Notes under the pieces: model-generated
Seen by the model: the letters and a program-made list of their open reading frames with translations, nothing else
Database searches by the model: none
What the model was told of the DNA's origin: nothing
Assembly (NCBI RefSeq): GCF_000473225.1
Contig: NZ_KI421509.1
Coordinates: 1,574,045 to 1,638,044, forward strand
Direction of reading: 5' to 3'
Source of the DNA: Sedimentitalea nanhaiensis DSM 24252
Lineage (GTDB): Bacteria; Pseudomonadota; Alphaproteobacteria; Rhodobacterales; Rhodobacteraceae
Length of the DNA: 64,000 nucleotides
Position numbers and translations under genes: made by a program
Shown here: piece by piece, positions 48,050 through 57,626 of the stretch
Layout of the letters: each line of letters opens with the position of its first letter
How positions within the stretch are numbered: the stretch's first letter is position 1

Positions 48050-48706
48050 CTAATCCGCTTTTCCGCCAAGGTCAGCCTCTGCCTCGGCTTTTTTCCGGAT
48101 CGCCTGGAATTTCTTCTTGATCACTTTCTTGCGCCGTTTCTGGTAGGCCCGGATCAGCGGCACACTGAGGAAATAGCAGATCGTCGCGGTGATGGCCCCG
48201 GGGATAATGCCACCGATCAGGTAAGGGTAAAACACCTGATCGTAAAACACACTCAGCCCGCGCCAGTCAGGTTCGTGCCCCGTAAACAAGGCGACAAAGT
48301 TGTTTTTCAGATCCTCGCCCGCATCAATGAACTTGCCAACGAACGAACGCGCCTCGTGTTCCTGAAACGTATTTCCCAACAGGAAATGCCCGGTCTTGAG
48401 CGACACGAAACCGATTGGCACATAGGTGAGCGGATTGCCAAAAAAGGTCGCCATCAGGGCCGCCAGAATGTTGCCGCGCATGACACGTGCAACCAGAAAC
48501 GCGACAAGGAAATGCAGACTGTAGAATGGGGTAAAGGTGGTAAAGACCCCGGCCCAGATGCCGCGCGCAATGCGCTCGGGCGAGTCCGGCAGCCGCCGGA
48601 CCCGATGCTTTACATAGTGAAAGGCCCGCGTCCAGCCACCCCGGGGATACAAGAAATCCGCGATCGTGCGCAGCAAGGGGCGTCGGTCACGGCGTCTGAA
48701 TACCAA
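48050..48706 (-). CDS. DUF2062 membrane protein (TTG start)
   Basis: A 218-residue protein with two or three membrane segments in its middle, including GVFTTFTPFYSLHFLVAFL and GGIIPGAITATICYFL, and a very basic C-terminal tail. It matches the DUF2062 family, of unknown function. The start is a TTG at 48706 (first residues VFRRRDRRP) with AAAGGAAG 6 nt upstream. A longer ATG frame would run into the Rel/Spo gene, so the TTG is preferred. Confidence 0.82.
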   Translation of the reverse strand: MVFRRRDRRPLLRTIADFLYPRGGWTRAFHYVKHRVRRLPDSPERIARGIWAGVFTTFTPFYSLHFLVAFLVARVMRGNILAALMATFFGNPLTYVPIGFVSLKTGHFLLGNTFQEHEARSFVGKFIDAGEDLKNNFVALFTGHEPDWRGLSVFYDQVFYPYLIGGIIPGAITATICYFLSVPLIRAYQKRRKKVIKKKFQAIRKKAEAEADLGGKAD

Positions 48707-48734
48707 GAGTACTTCCTTTGCTGTCTCGGTCCAA

Positions 48735-50867
48735 TTAAACGACTGCGGTGTGAACCTTGGTCTTCTCGCGGAACCGTTCAACAGCGGCAACGTCACTGTC
48801 TGCTTCGAGCGTCACCATCAGCGACAACAATTGTTCGATATCCCTGAGTTCGACCTTGACGATAAGTCGGTAAAAATCCGGTTTCCGATCAACAAATTCC
48901 AGATCGCTGATATTGGCCTTTTTTTCGCCAATCAACGTACAAATGCGCCCCAAGACACCGGCATCGTTTCCAATGGTCAGATCCAGCGTCGCGCCATAGA
49001 CCGCCGGATGGGTGCCGCTATGCCAATGCAGATCGATCCAGCGTTCCGGCTGTTCCTCGTATTCGCTCAGTTTTTCACAATCGATCGCGTGCACCACAAC
49101 ACCCTTGCCGCGATAGGTAATACCGACGATGCGTTCGCCGGGCAACGGTTGGCAACATGGGGCGCGCTCGAACGACTGTCCCGGGCTCAGACCGATCACC
49201 GCGCGACGCGGCGAGATCTGGTCCCCCTCATCCGGCGCAAGGTCGGGATAAACCGCCTGCACAACATCATGTGCGGTCAGTTCAGCGCTACCCAGGCGAG
49301 CCAGCAATTCTTTGCGATTCTTCAGGCGCAGATGTTTCGCCGCCGTGTCCAGCGCCTTGTCCGTGGACTTGCGCCCGACATGTTCAAACGCGGCGCGCGC
49401 AAGCTCTCGGCCCAGCTTGACAAAACGCTCTCGGTCCACCTCGCGCAGAGCGCGGCGAATTGCGGTGCGGGCCTTGCCTGTCGTGGCGATATCCAACCAG
49501 CTGGCCTGAGGGGTCTGGCCTTCCGCAGTGATGATCTCGACCGACTGGCCGTTCTTTAACCGCGTCCACAACGGCACCCGCAAACCGTCTACCTTGGCTC
49601 CGACGCAGGCCCCACCGATCCGGGTGTGAATCGCATAGGCGTAGTCGATCGGAGTCGCGCCGCGCGGCAATTTCACCACATCTCCCTTGGGGGTAAAACA
49701 GAACACCTGGTCGGAATACATCTCCAGCTTGACCGCCTCGAGGAAATCCTCGTGATCCTCTTCCGCGTCGAACTGCTCGGTCAGGCCTGAAATCCATTTG
49801 GCCGGATCTACGGCAAACGGGTTTTTCGTGCGCACCCCGTCGCGATAAGACCAATGCGCCGCCACACCGGTTTCAGCCACGTCATGCATCTGACGGGTGC
49901 GGATCTGCACCTCGACACGCTTGCCGTCGCGCCCGGACACGGTGGTGTGGATCGAGCGATAGCCATTGGTCTTGGGTTGGCTGATATAATCCTTGAACCG
50001 CCCCGGCACCGCACGCCAGCGCTGGTGGATCGCACCAAGGGCGCGATAACAATCCTCTTCGCTGCCCGTGATGATCCGGAACCCATAGATATCGGACAGG
50101 CGCGAAAAGCCCTGCTCTTTTTCCTGCATCTTGCGCCAGATCGAATAGGGCTTCTTGGCGCGGCCAAAGACCTCGGCCTCGATACCCGCCTGCTCCAATT
50201 CGTGGCGCATATCGCCGGTAATCCGCTGGATCACGTCGCCGGTTTCCCGTTGCAGCGTGATGAAGCGGCGAATAATCGACTGGCGCCCCTCGGCGTTCAG
50301 TACCCGAAAGCTGAGATCTTCCAGCTCTTCGCGCATCCACTGCATACCCATGCGCCCGGCAAGAGGGGCGTAGATATCCATCGTCTCGCGCGCCTTTTGA
50401 ACCTGCTTTTCCGGGCGCATCGATTTGATGGTGCGCATATTGTGCAGCCGGTCCGCCAATTTGACCAGGATCACCCGCAGGTCCTTGGACATGGCCATGA
50501 ACAACTTGCGGAAATTCTCGGCCTGTTTGGTCTCGGTGCTGGACAGTTGCAGGTTGGTCAGCTTGGTCACACCATCGACCAACTCCGCAACCTCGTGGCC
50601 AAACTGGCTCTCGACCTCGGAATACGAGGCTTTGGTGTCCTCGATGGTGTCGTGCAGCAGCGCGGTGATGAGAGTGGCATCATCCAGCCGTTGCTCGGTC
50701 AGGATTGCGGCAACGGCAACCGGATGGGAAAAATAGGGCTCGCCGGAATGTCGAAATTGCCCCTCGTGCATGCGCAGACCATAGTCATAGGCCGCAGCAA
50801 TGCGATCGGCATTGGCTTTAGGATTATAGTTGCGGACCAGCGCGATCAGATCTTCTACAGCAATCAT
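48735..50867 (-). CDS. Bifunctional (p)ppGpp synthetase/hydrolase
   Basis: A 710-residue Rel/Spo homologue controlling the stringent response. The HD hydrolase domain includes HDTIEDT. The synthetase domain includes TNGYRSIHTTV, followed by TGS (FTPKGDVVKLPRG) and a C-terminal ACT domain. All parts appear intact. The ATG at 50867 (MIAVEDLIALVRNYNP) is preferred over 50882. It follows rpoZ, a common arrangement. Confidence 0.95.
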   Translation of the reverse strand: MIAVEDLIALVRNYNPKANADRIAAAYDYGLRMHEGQFRHSGEPYFSHPVAVAAILTEQRLDDATLITALLHDTIEDTKASYSEVESQFGHEVAELVDGVTKLTNLQLSSTETKQAENFRKLFMAMSKDLRVILVKLADRLHNMRTIKSMRPEKQVQKARETMDIYAPLAGRMGMQWMREELEDLSFRVLNAEGRQSIIRRFITLQRETGDVIQRITGDMRHELEQAGIEAEVFGRAKKPYSIWRKMQEKEQGFSRLSDIYGFRIITGSEEDCYRALGAIHQRWRAVPGRFKDYISQPKTNGYRSIHTTVSGRDGKRVEVQIRTRQMHDVAETGVAAHWSYRDGVRTKNPFAVDPAKWISGLTEQFDAEEDHEDFLEAVKLEMYSDQVFCFTPKGDVVKLPRGATPIDYAYAIHTRIGGACVGAKVDGLRVPLWTRLKNGQSVEIITAEGQTPQASWLDIATTGKARTAIRRALREVDRERFVKLGRELARAAFEHVGRKSTDKALDTAAKHLRLKNRKELLARLGSAELTAHDVVQAVYPDLAPDEGDQISPRRAVIGLSPGQSFERAPCCQPLPGERIVGITYRGKGVVVHAIDCEKLSEYEEQPERWIDLHWHSGTHPAVYGATLDLTIGNDAGVLGRICTLIGEKKANISDLEFVDRKPDFYRLIVKVELRDIEQLLSLMVTLEADSDVAAVERFREKTKVHTAVV

Positions 50868-50898
50868 CCGGTCCGCACCCATGGGTGTCGCGCCCGAC

Positions 50899-51252
50899 TC
50901 AGCCCTGGCCCTGGGCCTCCATCAACGCGCGCAACAATTTCTCTTCAGACATATCGTCTTCGACCGGCTTGTCCGCTTCGGCCCCCATCAACAGCGCCAT
51001 GCTGTCCTCTTCGGGCTCGTCGACCTCGATCTGGTTCTGATTGCTTTCGATCAGCCGCTCGCGCAGATCGTCTGCGCGCTGGGTTTCCTCGGCAATCTCA
51101 CGCAGCGACACGACCGGGTTCTTGTCGTTGTCCCGTTCCACTGTAATAGCCGCCCCGGCGGAAATCTCGCGGGCCCGGTGTGCGGCCAGCATCACCAGTT
51201 CAAAGCGATTCGGAACCTTGTCAACGCAGTCTTCGACCGTTACGCGGGCCAT
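50899..51252 (-). CDS. rpoZ: RNA polymerase omega subunit
   Basis: A 117-residue omega subunit. Its N-terminal [20 protein letters not shown] and [14 protein letters not shown] are diagnostic. It stabilises beta-prime and contributes to a ppGpp site, which suits its place just upstream of the Rel/Spo gene. A sigma-70-like promoter lies at 51291-51319. Confidence 0.97.
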   Translation of the reverse strand: MARVTVEDCVDKVPNRFELVMLAAHRAREISAGAAITVERDNDKNPVVSLREIAEETQRADDLRERLIESNQNQIEVDEPEEDSMALLMGAEADKPVEDDMSEEKLLRALMEAQGQG

Positions 51253-51290
51253 ATGGGACCTCCAACAGATTGTTTCGTCCAGAAGGGCGG

Positions 51291-51319
51291 TGTGTAGTCG
51301 CGAATCTAAAGATTGACAA
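51291..51319 (-). promoter_or_regulatory. Candidate sigma-70 promoter of rpoZ-rel/spo
   Basis: On the minus strand TTGTCA (-35, 51314-51319) and TACACA (-10, 51291-51296) are separated by exactly 17 bp, about 40 bp upstream of the rpoZ ATG. The -35 is a 5/6 match; the -10 is weaker. Confidence 0.5.
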
Positions 51320-51343
51320 GCGCAGAATCATCTGATCCGGGGC

Positions 51344-51913
51344 CTAAATCGGTTTGACGGCGCCAATTTCCACCTGCGGTAGGTCCTCACACATTTCGCG
51401 CACGGTCTTTTTCAGCACCGGATGCCACCATTGCGGCGCAACGTCGGCCAGCGGCACCAGGGCAAAAGCCCGGTCCTGCAATCGAGGATGAGGCAGAATC
51501 AAGTGATCCGGCGTCGCGCGCACCTGATCTTCGGGTGCAAGATTCAACCAGGCCCGCTGCCCGGCGTCATCGGGTAAAACAGATTGCCCGAAGGTCAGGA
51601 TATCCAGATCCAACGTGCGCATCCCCCATCGTTGTACACGCGCCCGTCCGAACCGGTGCTCGATATCGTGCAGCCTGCGCAAGAGTTCGGCAGGGCCAAG
51701 CGCGGTCTCGATCCGCACTGCCGCATTGACGTAATCAGGACCGGCCCCCGCAGGAAAACAGGGGGTCGAATAGAAACGGCTGACGGCCCGAATCACCAGA
51801 TCGTCTGAGCATAGATTTCGAATTGCATGGATCAGCGTGGTTGCCGTTGGGGAACCCTCAAAAGGCAGGTTTCCGCCCAATCCCAACGCTATCATTGACC
51901 GGGATCCGATCAT
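51344..51913 (-). CDS. folK: 2-Amino-4-hydroxy-6-hydroxymethyldihydropteridine diphosphokinase
   Basis: A 189-residue HPPK of folate synthesis. It has ALGLGGNLPF at the start and the signature RWGMRTLDLDILTFGQ, with magnesium-binding Asp residues, near residue 95. The LILPHPRLQDRAFALVPL block follows. An internal ATG at 51895 (MIALGLGGN) could also be the start. It is divergent from the NYN gene. Confidence 0.94.
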   Translation of the reverse strand: MIGSRSMIALGLGGNLPFEGSPTATTLIHAIRNLCSDDLVIRAVSRFYSTPCFPAGAGPDYVNAAVRIETALGPAELLRRLHDIEHRFGRARVQRWGMRTLDLDILTFGQSVLPDDAGQRAWLNLAPEDQVRATPDHLILPHPRLQDRAFALVPLADVAPQWWHPVLKKTVREMCEDLPQVEIGAVKPI

Positions 51914-51943
51914 TTTTGACCAATTTTCATAACATCCCTATAC

Positions 51944-51971
51944 TTGCGGTACATGCGAATATCCCTATTTT
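51944..51971 (+). promoter_or_regulatory. Weak candidate promoter of the NYN-domain gene
   Basis: TTGCGG (51944-51949) and TATTTT (51966-51971) are separated by 16 bp, about 80 bp upstream of the ATG. Both hexamers are only partial matches. A 7-bp inverted repeat (51983-51989 with 52018-52024) lies in the presumed leader. Confidence 0.3.
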
Positions 51972-52050
51972 AAGCTGACCGGCCCGTCAAAATTTAATCA
52001 CTCACTCACGGAACGCGTGACGGGACGAAATTACCAGAAGGACTATTTTG

Positions 52051-52626
52051 ATGTTTTACAAGGACGAACGGCTCGCGCTGTTCATCGATGGGTCGAATCT
52101 GTATGCGGCAGCAAAGGCGCTGGGATTTGATATCGACTACAAGTTGCTGCGCCAGGAATTCATGCGCCGCGGCAAAATGCTGCGCGCGTTCTATTACACT
52201 GCACTGCTCGAAAACGATGAATATTCACCGATCCGGCCACTTGTGGACTGGTTGCACTATAACGGTTTCACAATGGTGACCAAACCCGCCAAGGAATACA
52301 CCGACAGCATGGGGCGTCGCAAGGTCAAGGGCAACATGGACATCGAACTGACCGTGGACGCCATGGAACTGGCACCTCGGGTCGATCATATCGTGCTGTT
52401 TTCCGGGGATGGCGATTTTCGCCCGTTGGTGGCCAGTCTTCAGCGGCAGGGTGTGCGGGTTTCGGTGGTATCGACCATCCGCAGCCAACCGCCGATGATC
52501 TCAGACGATCTGCGGCGCCAGGCCGACAACTTCATCGAACTCGAAGAGCTCAAGGAAGTGATTGGACGCCCGCCGCGCGATGTAATGCCCGAACCGCGCA
52601 GCGTCGCGGTCGCCGGCAGCCAGTAG
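52051..52626 (+). CDS. NYN-domain (LabA/DUF88) putative nuclease
   Basis: A 191-residue protein of the LabA-like NYN family within the PIN-fold nucleases. Acidic residues expected at the metal site are in LFIDGSNLY (Asp13), MDIELTVDAM and FSGDGDFRPLV. The C-terminal tail is basic and Pro-rich. It probably cleaves or binds RNA; the target is unknown. The ATG at 52051 has AAGGA 8 nt upstream; a TTG just before it is less likely. It stands alone between folK and ispH. Confidence 0.87.
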   Translation: MFYKDERLALFIDGSNLYAAAKALGFDIDYKLLRQEFMRRGKMLRAFYYTALLENDEYSPIRPLVDWLHYNGFTMVTKPAKEYTDSMGRRKVKGNMDIELTVDAMELAPRVDHIVLFSGDGDFRPLVASLQRQGVRVSVVSTIRSQPPMISDDLRRQADNFIELEELKEVIGRPPRDVMPEPRSVAVAGSQ

Positions 52627-52632
52627 GCATAA

Positions 52633-52660
52633 CCGCAGGCCCCAACGCTGGAACCTGCGG
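52633..52660 (+). other. Hairpin after the NYN-domain gene
   Basis: A 7-bp perfect inverted repeat (52633-52639 with 52654-52660) lies 7 bp after the stop codon, with a 14-base loop and no T run. It may stabilise the 3' end or help Rho-dependent ending. Confidence 0.35.
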
Positions 52661-52907
52661 CACCAGATCCGGGTTCGGTCACGGGTGCAAGGTACGCTTG
52701 GCGATGCCAGCACCCGGATGCCGGGGACCTGTCCATTCCCTTGGCACCAGAACACATTTGCGAACGCGCCCAAAGCTTGCAGTCTTACAAAGGATATCTC
52801 TGGTCTTTGGGACATAACTCGGAACCGCCCGGACACGGTTGCGCGCCCCTTCATCTCTCTGGACGATTGCCGCGCAAACCCTTAGGTCACGCGCCATGGA
52901 GACCCAA
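52661..52907. other. Non-coding stretch upstream of ispH
   Basis: About 250 bp without a convincing gene on either strand. It should contain the promoter for the ispH operon. I see no clear promoter hexamers or riboswitch fold. Confidence 0.45.
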
Positions 52908-53858
52908 ATGCAAAAACCGCCCGTGACCCTCTATCTGGCCGCCCCGCGCGGTTTCTGCGCCGGTGTGGATCGGGCGATCAAGATTGTCGAGATGGCGCTG
53001 CAGAAATGGGGGGCCCCGGTTTATGTGCGCCACGAAATCGTGCACAATAAATTTGTGGTCGACGGGCTCAAGGCCAAAGGGGCAGTGTTTGTCGAGGAAC
53101 TGGACGAATGCCCCAACGACCGGCCGGTGATCTTTTCAGCCCATGGTGTGCCCAAATCGGTGCCCGCCGAGGCCGAAGAACGCCACATGATCTATGTGGA
53201 TGCCACCTGTCCCCTGGTCAGCAAGGTCCATATCGAGGCCCAACGGCACGCCGAAAGCGGGTTGCAGATGATCATGATCGGTCACAAGGGGCACCCGGAA
53301 ACCATCGGCACAATGGGACAGTTGCCCCAGGGCGAGGTGCTGCTGGTGGAAACCGTCTCCGATGTGGCCACCGTACAGGTGCGCAACCCGTCACGGATCG
53401 CCTTTGTCACTCAGACCACCCTCAGTGTGGATGACACGACAGACATCGTCGCCGCGCTCAAGGCGCGGTTCCCGGCGATCATCGGGCCACATAAGGAAGA
53501 CATCTGTTATGCCACCACAAACCGGCAGGAGGCCGTCAAATCGATGGCCCCGCTGGTCGATGCCATGCTGGTCGTTGGCGCACCCAATTCTTCCAATTCG
53601 CGGCGGCTGGTCGAAGTGGGAACCAAGGCCGGTTGTCCCTATGCCCAGCTTGTACAACGCGCCGATGATATCGATTGGCGGGCGCTGCGAGGTGCGGCAA
53701 GCATCGGCGTCACCGCCGGGGCGTCGGCCCCAGAAGTACTGATCGACGAGGTGATCGACGCGATCAAGGACCGCTATGTCGTCACCGTGAGCACGGTGGA
53801 AACCGCCGTGGAAAACGTGGAATTCAAGGTTCCGCGCGTCCTGCGGACTGCGAGCTGA
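52908..53858 (+). CDS. ispH: 4-Hydroxy-3-methylbut-2-enyl diphosphate reductase
   Basis: A 316-residue iron-sulfur enzyme for the last step of the MEP isoprenoid pathway. The cluster ligands are Cys17 ([12 protein letters not shown]), Cys101 (DATCPLV) and Cys200 ([11 protein letters not shown]). The substrate residues His47, His79 and Glu131 are in place, as is [10 protein letters not shown]. The ATG at 52908 has GGAGA 5 nt upstream; an ATG at 52896 is possible. The stop overlaps the next gene as TGATG. Confidence 0.95.
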   Translation: MQKPPVTLYLAAPRGFCAGVDRAIKIVEMALQKWGAPVYVRHEIVHNKFVVDGLKAKGAVFVEELDECPNDRPVIFSAHGVPKSVPAEAEERHMIYVDATCPLVSKVHIEAQRHAESGLQMIMIGHKGHPETIGTMGQLPQGEVLLVETVSDVATVQVRNPSRIAFVTQTTLSVDDTTDIVAALKARFPAIIGPHKEDICYATTNRQEAVKSMAPLVDAMLVVGAPNSSNSRRLVEVGTKAGCPYAQLVQRADDIDWRALRGAASIGVTAGASAPEVLIDEVIDAIKDRYVVTVSTVETAVENVEFKVPRVLRTAS

Positions 53859-54307
53859 TGCGGATTCCCCGGGTTCCTTTGATCCTGGCGATAGCCGGAG
53901 TAATCCCCTTTTTCTGGGGCGCGATCACCTATCTGAACGCCGACCTAGGTGCCTGGGGGTCGGCGGCATTGGCGCCTCGGTTTGTCGGGCCCTATGTCCA
54001 GCTGTTTTATGGCTCGGTCATCCTGTCGTTCATGTCCGGTGTGCTGTGGGGCTTTGCCACCAAAGCGACCGGCGGCCGGGCTGCGGCGGCCTATGCATTG
54101 TCGGTGATCCCCGCGCTATGGGCCTTTTTCATGACGGGTGGCGGGCCAGTCAGCGCGGGCAGCAATCTGATCTTTGGCTTCGCCGGGGTTCTTTTACTGG
54201 ACTATGCGTTTTCAATGTGGCGCTTGACCCCGCCCTGGTGGATGAGTCTGCGGGCACCAATGACCGTCCTGGTTATCGCCTGCCTATCGGTCGGTGTCTG
54301 GCTATGA
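53858..54307 (+). CDS. DUF3429 membrane protein
   Basis: A 149-residue protein with about five hydrophobic segments, beginning [20 protein letters not shown]. It fits the DUF3429 family, whose function is unknown. A further typical segment is YGSVILSFMSGVLWGFAT. It overlaps ispH by one base and the methyltransferase by four, so it belongs to the ispH-DUF3429-methyltransferase-rnhA-TRIC operon. Confidence 0.85.
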   Translation: MRIPRVPLILAIAGVIPFFWGAITYLNADLGAWGSAALAPRFVGPYVQLFYGSVILSFMSGVLWGFATKATGGRAAAAYALSVIPALWAFFMTGGGPVSAGSNLIFGFAGVLLLDYAFSMWRLTPPWWMSLRAPMTVLVIACLSVGVWL

Positions 54308-54897
54308 GCGATCCGCGCACTCTGGCGGTTTATAACAGTCGCAGCGACGACTATACCGCCATGATGACCCGCGAAGCCAAAGCCGATCCAATGATCGGCC
54401 GCTTCATCGCAGCCTGCCCGGCAGGCGGTCGCGTGCTGGATCTGGGATGCGGGCCGGGGCACTATGCCAGCCGCATGGCGCAAGCGGGACTTAAGGTCGA
54501 GGCGATCGATGCGTCGCAGGCCATGATCGACAAGGCCGCCACGCTGCCGGGCGTGTCGGCCAAACTGGGGCGGTTCGAGGATGTGTCCGGCGACAAGCTG
54601 TACGATGGGATCTGGGCCTATTTCAGCCTGCTGCACGCTCCCCGCAGCGCCATGCCTGACCATCTGACTCGCATTTCTGCCGCGCTAAAGCCCGGCGGCG
54701 TGCTTTTCATGGGCATGAAGCGCGGCGCAGGCGGCGGTCGGGACCGGCTGGATCGTTACTACGAATACTACCAACGCGAAGAACTGGAGACCCTGTTGAC
54801 TGACGCAGGACTGACCCCCGACGAACATTGGACCGGAAAGGCGGCAGGCCTGTCGGGCCACCCCGAAGGCTGGATCGTGATACGCGCCCATGGCTGA
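54304..54897 (+). CDS. Class I SAM-dependent methyltransferase
   Basis: A 197-residue methyltransferase. The SAM-binding motif I is [12 protein letters not shown] (residues 44-55) and motif II includes [12 protein letters not shown]. The family resembles small-molecule and quinone/tellurite-type methyltransferases; the substrate is unknown. It overlaps the genes on both sides (ATGA upstream, 8 bp with rnhA). Confidence 0.88.
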   Translation: MSDPRTLAVYNSRSDDYTAMMTREAKADPMIGRFIAACPAGGRVLDLGCGPGHYASRMAQAGLKVEAIDASQAMIDKAATLPGVSAKLGRFEDVSGDKLYDGIWAYFSLLHAPRSAMPDHLTRISAALKPGGVLFMGMKRGAGGGRDRLDRYYEYYQREELETLLTDAGLTPDEHWTGKAAGLSGHPEGWIVIRAHG

Positions 54898-55357
54898 GTA
54901 TCTGGCCTATACGGACGGCGCTTGCTCGGGCAATCCCGGCCCCGGCGGCTGGGGCGTGTTGATGCAGGCGAAAGAGGGCGACGTCGTCCTGAAGGAACGC
55001 GAACTTTCGGGCGGCGAAGCCAACACCACCAACAACCGGATGGAGTTGCTGGCCGCGATCTCGGCGTTGGAAACGCTGGGGCGGGCAACGGCGATCACGA
55101 TTGTGACCGACAGCCAATACGTCAAGAACGGTGTCACCAGCTGGATCCACGGCTGGAAACGCAATGGTTGGAAGACTTCGGCCAAGAAGCCGGTCAAGAA
55201 TGTCGAGCTGTGGCAGCGGCTGGATGCGGCACAGGCTGGTCACGATGTGACCTGGAAATGGGTCAAGGGCCACGCAGGCCACCCGGAAAACGAACGCGCC
55301 GATGAGCTGGCCCGCGCCGGCATGGCACCCTTCAAGCCCCAGCGGGCTGCCAAATGA
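54890..55357 (+). CDS. rnhA: Ribonuclease HI
   Basis: A 155-residue RNase H that degrades RNA in RNA-DNA hybrids. The four acidic catalytic residues are Asp9 ([12 protein letters not shown]), Glu52 (NNRMELLA), Asp74 (VTDSQYV) and Asp138 (NERADELA). His128 lies in [10 protein letters not shown]. It is coupled to the methyltransferase and the downstream channel gene by short overlaps. Confidence 0.97.
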   Translation: MAEYLAYTDGACSGNPGPGGWGVLMQAKEGDVVLKERELSGGEANTTNNRMELLAAISALETLGRATAITIVTDSQYVKNGVTSWIHGWKRNGWKTSAKKPVKNVELWQRLDAAQAGHDVTWKWVKGHAGHPENERADELARAGMAPFKPQRAAK

Positions 55358-55977
55358 CGTTTCTGGCGTTGCTAGACTATGCTTCGGTCCTGGTCTTTGC
55401 GCTGACCGGCGCTCTGGTCGCCAGCCGGGCTCAGCTGGACCTGGTCGGGTTTGCCTTTATCGCCTGCCTCACCGCAGTCGGCGGTGGTACGGTGCGCGAC
55501 CTTCTGCTGGATCGTGACCCGGTGTTCTGGATTGGTCAGCCTGCCTATATCCTGATCGGCGTCGCGGCGGCAATTCTGGTGTTCTTTTCCGCGCATCTGA
55601 TGGAAAGCCGCTATCGCTGGTTGTTGTGGCTGGACAGCTTTGCCCTGTCCATCGCCGTGGCCGCCGGTGCAGGTGTTGCCATCGCCCAATTCCAGCCCGG
55701 CGTGATCGTCGTGCTGATGGGGGTTGCCACCGGATGCCTGGGGGGGCTGATGCGGGACGTCGTCGTTGGAGAAATCCCGCTGGTGCTCAAGCAGGGAGAA
55801 CTCTACGCCACCGCCGCGCTGGTTGGATCTGCAGCGGCCTTGATCGCATTGGAGATCGGGATTTCTACACGCGAGGCACTGCTGATCGCTGCGGGTGTGT
55901 GCTGGGCACTGCGGGCTGGCTCGCTGGCCTTTGGCTGGAGCCTGCCGGTCTACAAGAGCCGCCCGCCCCGCGCGTGA
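55354..55977 (+). CDS. TRIC/YicG-type cation channel family protein
   Basis: A 207-residue membrane protein with seven hydrophobic segments arranged as two related halves. Each half has a glycine-rich kink ([12 protein letters not shown] and [12 protein letters not shown]), the hallmark of the prokaryotic TRIC (UPF0126) family. Such proteins form trimeric potassium-type channels. It is the last gene of the operon starting with ispH. Confidence 0.9.
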   Translation: MTFLALLDYASVLVFALTGALVASRAQLDLVGFAFIACLTAVGGGTVRDLLLDRDPVFWIGQPAYILIGVAAAILVFFSAHLMESRYRWLLWLDSFALSIAVAAGAGVAIAQFQPGVIVVLMGVATGCLGGLMRDVVVGEIPLVLKQGELYATAALVGSAAALIALEIGISTREALLIAAGVCWALRAGSLAFGWSLPVYKSRPPRA

Positions 55978-55990
55978 CGCGCCTGCCGGT

Positions 55991-56227
55991 TCAGCGCCGG
56001 TATTTCCGCCACAGCCAAATCAACAGCATCGCGCCCAGCACCGCCCCGACGAACCCGGACATCGCCCCCATCACCGAGGTCAGTACACGCAACACCAGCC
56101 CACCGATCAGGGCACCCAGGATGCCGATGAACATGGTGGTGGGGATATCTGCCTCCAGCCGCATCAACCGGGTTGCCAGAAACCCCGCCGCAGCGCCGAT
56201 GACGATCAGGCCAACGATGCTGATCAT
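55991..56227 (-). CDS. GlsB/YeaQ/YmgE-type small membrane protein
   Basis: A 78-residue protein of glycine-rich hydrophobic helices. It matches the GlsB/YeaQ transglycosylase-associated family (MISIVGLIVIGAAAGFLATR, then GILGALIGGLVLRVL). These proteins are stress-linked envelope components with unclear mechanism. The ATG at 56227 is preferred over a TTG at 56242. A second small membrane protein gene lies immediately upstream. Confidence 0.85.
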   Translation of the reverse strand: MISIVGLIVIGAAAGFLATRLMRLEADIPTTMFIGILGALIGGLVLRVLTSVMGAMSGFVGAVLGAMLLIWLWRKYRR

Positions 56228-56229
56228 TG

Positions 56230-56454
56230 CTATTTCCGCCAATGGGTCGGCACAACGATCAGTGCGCCGATGGACGAAACAATCGCATTCATGCCAGGGC
56301 TGCCAAACCCGAAACCAAACATGATACGAACGAAATAGAACAGAAAGGCCCCGCCGATGCAGATGATGATCGAGGGCAGGTAACCATTGTGAGTGAACTG
56401 GGTTTTCTCGGACAGGTAACCGACGATGCCAGCGATCACCACGGTGCCGATCAT
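56230..56454 (-). CDS. Small membrane protein next to GlsB-like gene
   Basis: A 74-residue protein with two probable membrane segments, MIGTVVIAGIVGYLSE and LPSIIICIGGAFLFYFVRIM, ending in a conserved-looking NAIVSSIGALIVVPTHW. It shares the Gly-rich style of the GlsB-like protein encoded right after it and may be its partner. The ribosome site for the ATG at 56454 is poor, so the start is uncertain. The gene lies between fmt (16 bp) and the GlsB-like gene. Confidence 0.65.
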   Translation of the reverse strand: MIGTVVIAGIVGYLSEKTQFTHNGYLPSIIICIGGAFLFYFVRIMFGFGFGSPGMNAIVSSIGALIVVPTHWRK

Positions 56455-56470
56455 GACAGGAAAAATCCGC

Positions 56471-57382
56471 TTACCCTCCCATCTGTGTGCCGGCAGGCAC
56501 CGGCCAGCCGCGTAAAAAGGTTTCGGTATCCTGCGCCTCCTTGCTCGCCCGTTGCAAGCGCAGGATCGATACAGCCCCCGCACCGCAAGCCACGGTCAGC
56601 GCATCGTCCAGAACCCGCCCCGCCGCACCCTGCCCGCGTACAACCCGCGAAGACAACAGCTTGACCCGGTCCTTACCGATCTGCGTCCAGGCCCCGGGAA
56701 ACGGCGAGAGGGCACGGATCTGGCGATCGATCCGTTCGGCCGACTGGGTCCAGTCGATCCGGGCCTCGGCCTTGTCGATCTTGTCAGCATAGGTCACCCC
56801 CGCCGTCGGCTGGGGTGTGGGCGTCAGATCCGGCAGCTGGGCAAGCGCCTGCACAATCAGATCCGCGCCGAGGGCGGACAGCCGGTCATGCAACGCACCT
56901 GTCGTCTCTTGCCTTGCAATGGGCGTGGATGCGCGCAACAGCACCGGGCCAGTGTCCAGACCGGCCTCCATTTGCATAATGCAAACGCCGGTTTCGGCAT
57001 CCCCCGCCATGATCGCCCGATGGATCGGTGCTGCCCCGCGCCAACGTGGCAGCAGGCTTGCATGGATGTTCAGACAACCATGTTTCGGCGCGTCAAGAAC
57101 CGCCTGCGGCAGGATCAGACCATAGGCAACGACCACTGCGACGTCGGCTTGAAAACTGGCGAACTCGGCCTGTGCTTCAGCCGTTTTCAGCGACTTCGGA
57201 TGACGTACCGCCAGACCCAGGGTCTCGGCGTATGCCTGCACGGGGCTGGGGCGGTCCTTTTTGCCACGGCCCGCCGGGCGCGGCGGCTGGCAATACACGG
57301 CGGCAATTTCGTGCCCGGCATCGACCAGAGCTTGCAATACGGGCACGGAAAACTCGGGCGTTCCCATAAAAACTAGACGCAT
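56471..57382 (-). CDS. fmt: Methionyl-tRNA formyltransferase
   Basis: A 303-residue enzyme that formylates initiator Met-tRNA. The N-terminus [16 protein letters not shown] and the formyl-folate site [16 protein letters not shown] are diagnostic, and the C-terminal OB-like domain is present. In most bacteria def lies directly upstream; no deformylase gene is visible here. The region upstream on the minus strand is non-coding, followed by a degraded operon on the other strand. Confidence 0.96.
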   Translation of the reverse strand: MRLVFMGTPEFSVPVLQALVDAGHEIAAVYCQPPRPAGRGKKDRPSPVQAYAETLGLAVRHPKSLKTAEAQAEFASFQADVAVVVAYGLILPQAVLDAPKHGCLNIHASLLPRWRGAAPIHRAIMAGDAETGVCIMQMEAGLDTGPVLLRASTPIARQETTGALHDRLSALGADLIVQALAQLPDLTPTPQPTAGVTYADKIDKAEARIDWTQSAERIDRQIRALSPFPGAWTQIGKDRVKLLSSRVVRGQGAAGRVLDDALTVACGAGAVSILRLQRASKEAQDTETFLRGWPVPAGTQMGG

Positions 57383-57626
57383 ACTGCGGCCCCCGATCCT
57401 GCTGCGGCCCTCCTGCGGCCACTGTCTGCATGTCTTGGTTGCATGTGCTGTCCCCGCTGTCTTTGATAGCGCTTCTATGGCTTCGCACGCTGGAAGACCA
57501 TGCCGCAATAGGTTCCGTTTGTCCGACATTCCCCTGGTTCTTGCGCATCCCATCCACCACGCTAGTCCGTCGTTCAACGGCGTAGTGCATTCGACGTCCG
57601 GCACCATGACCCAAGAATGAGCGTTG
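57383..57626. other. Non-coding DNA between fmt and the decayed Bat-like operon
   Basis: About 245 bp with no convincing gene, although one minus-strand frame stays open into fmt. The translated text shows no recognised family, including deformylase. It may be remnant DNA from the same decay as the region to the right. Confidence 0.45.
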
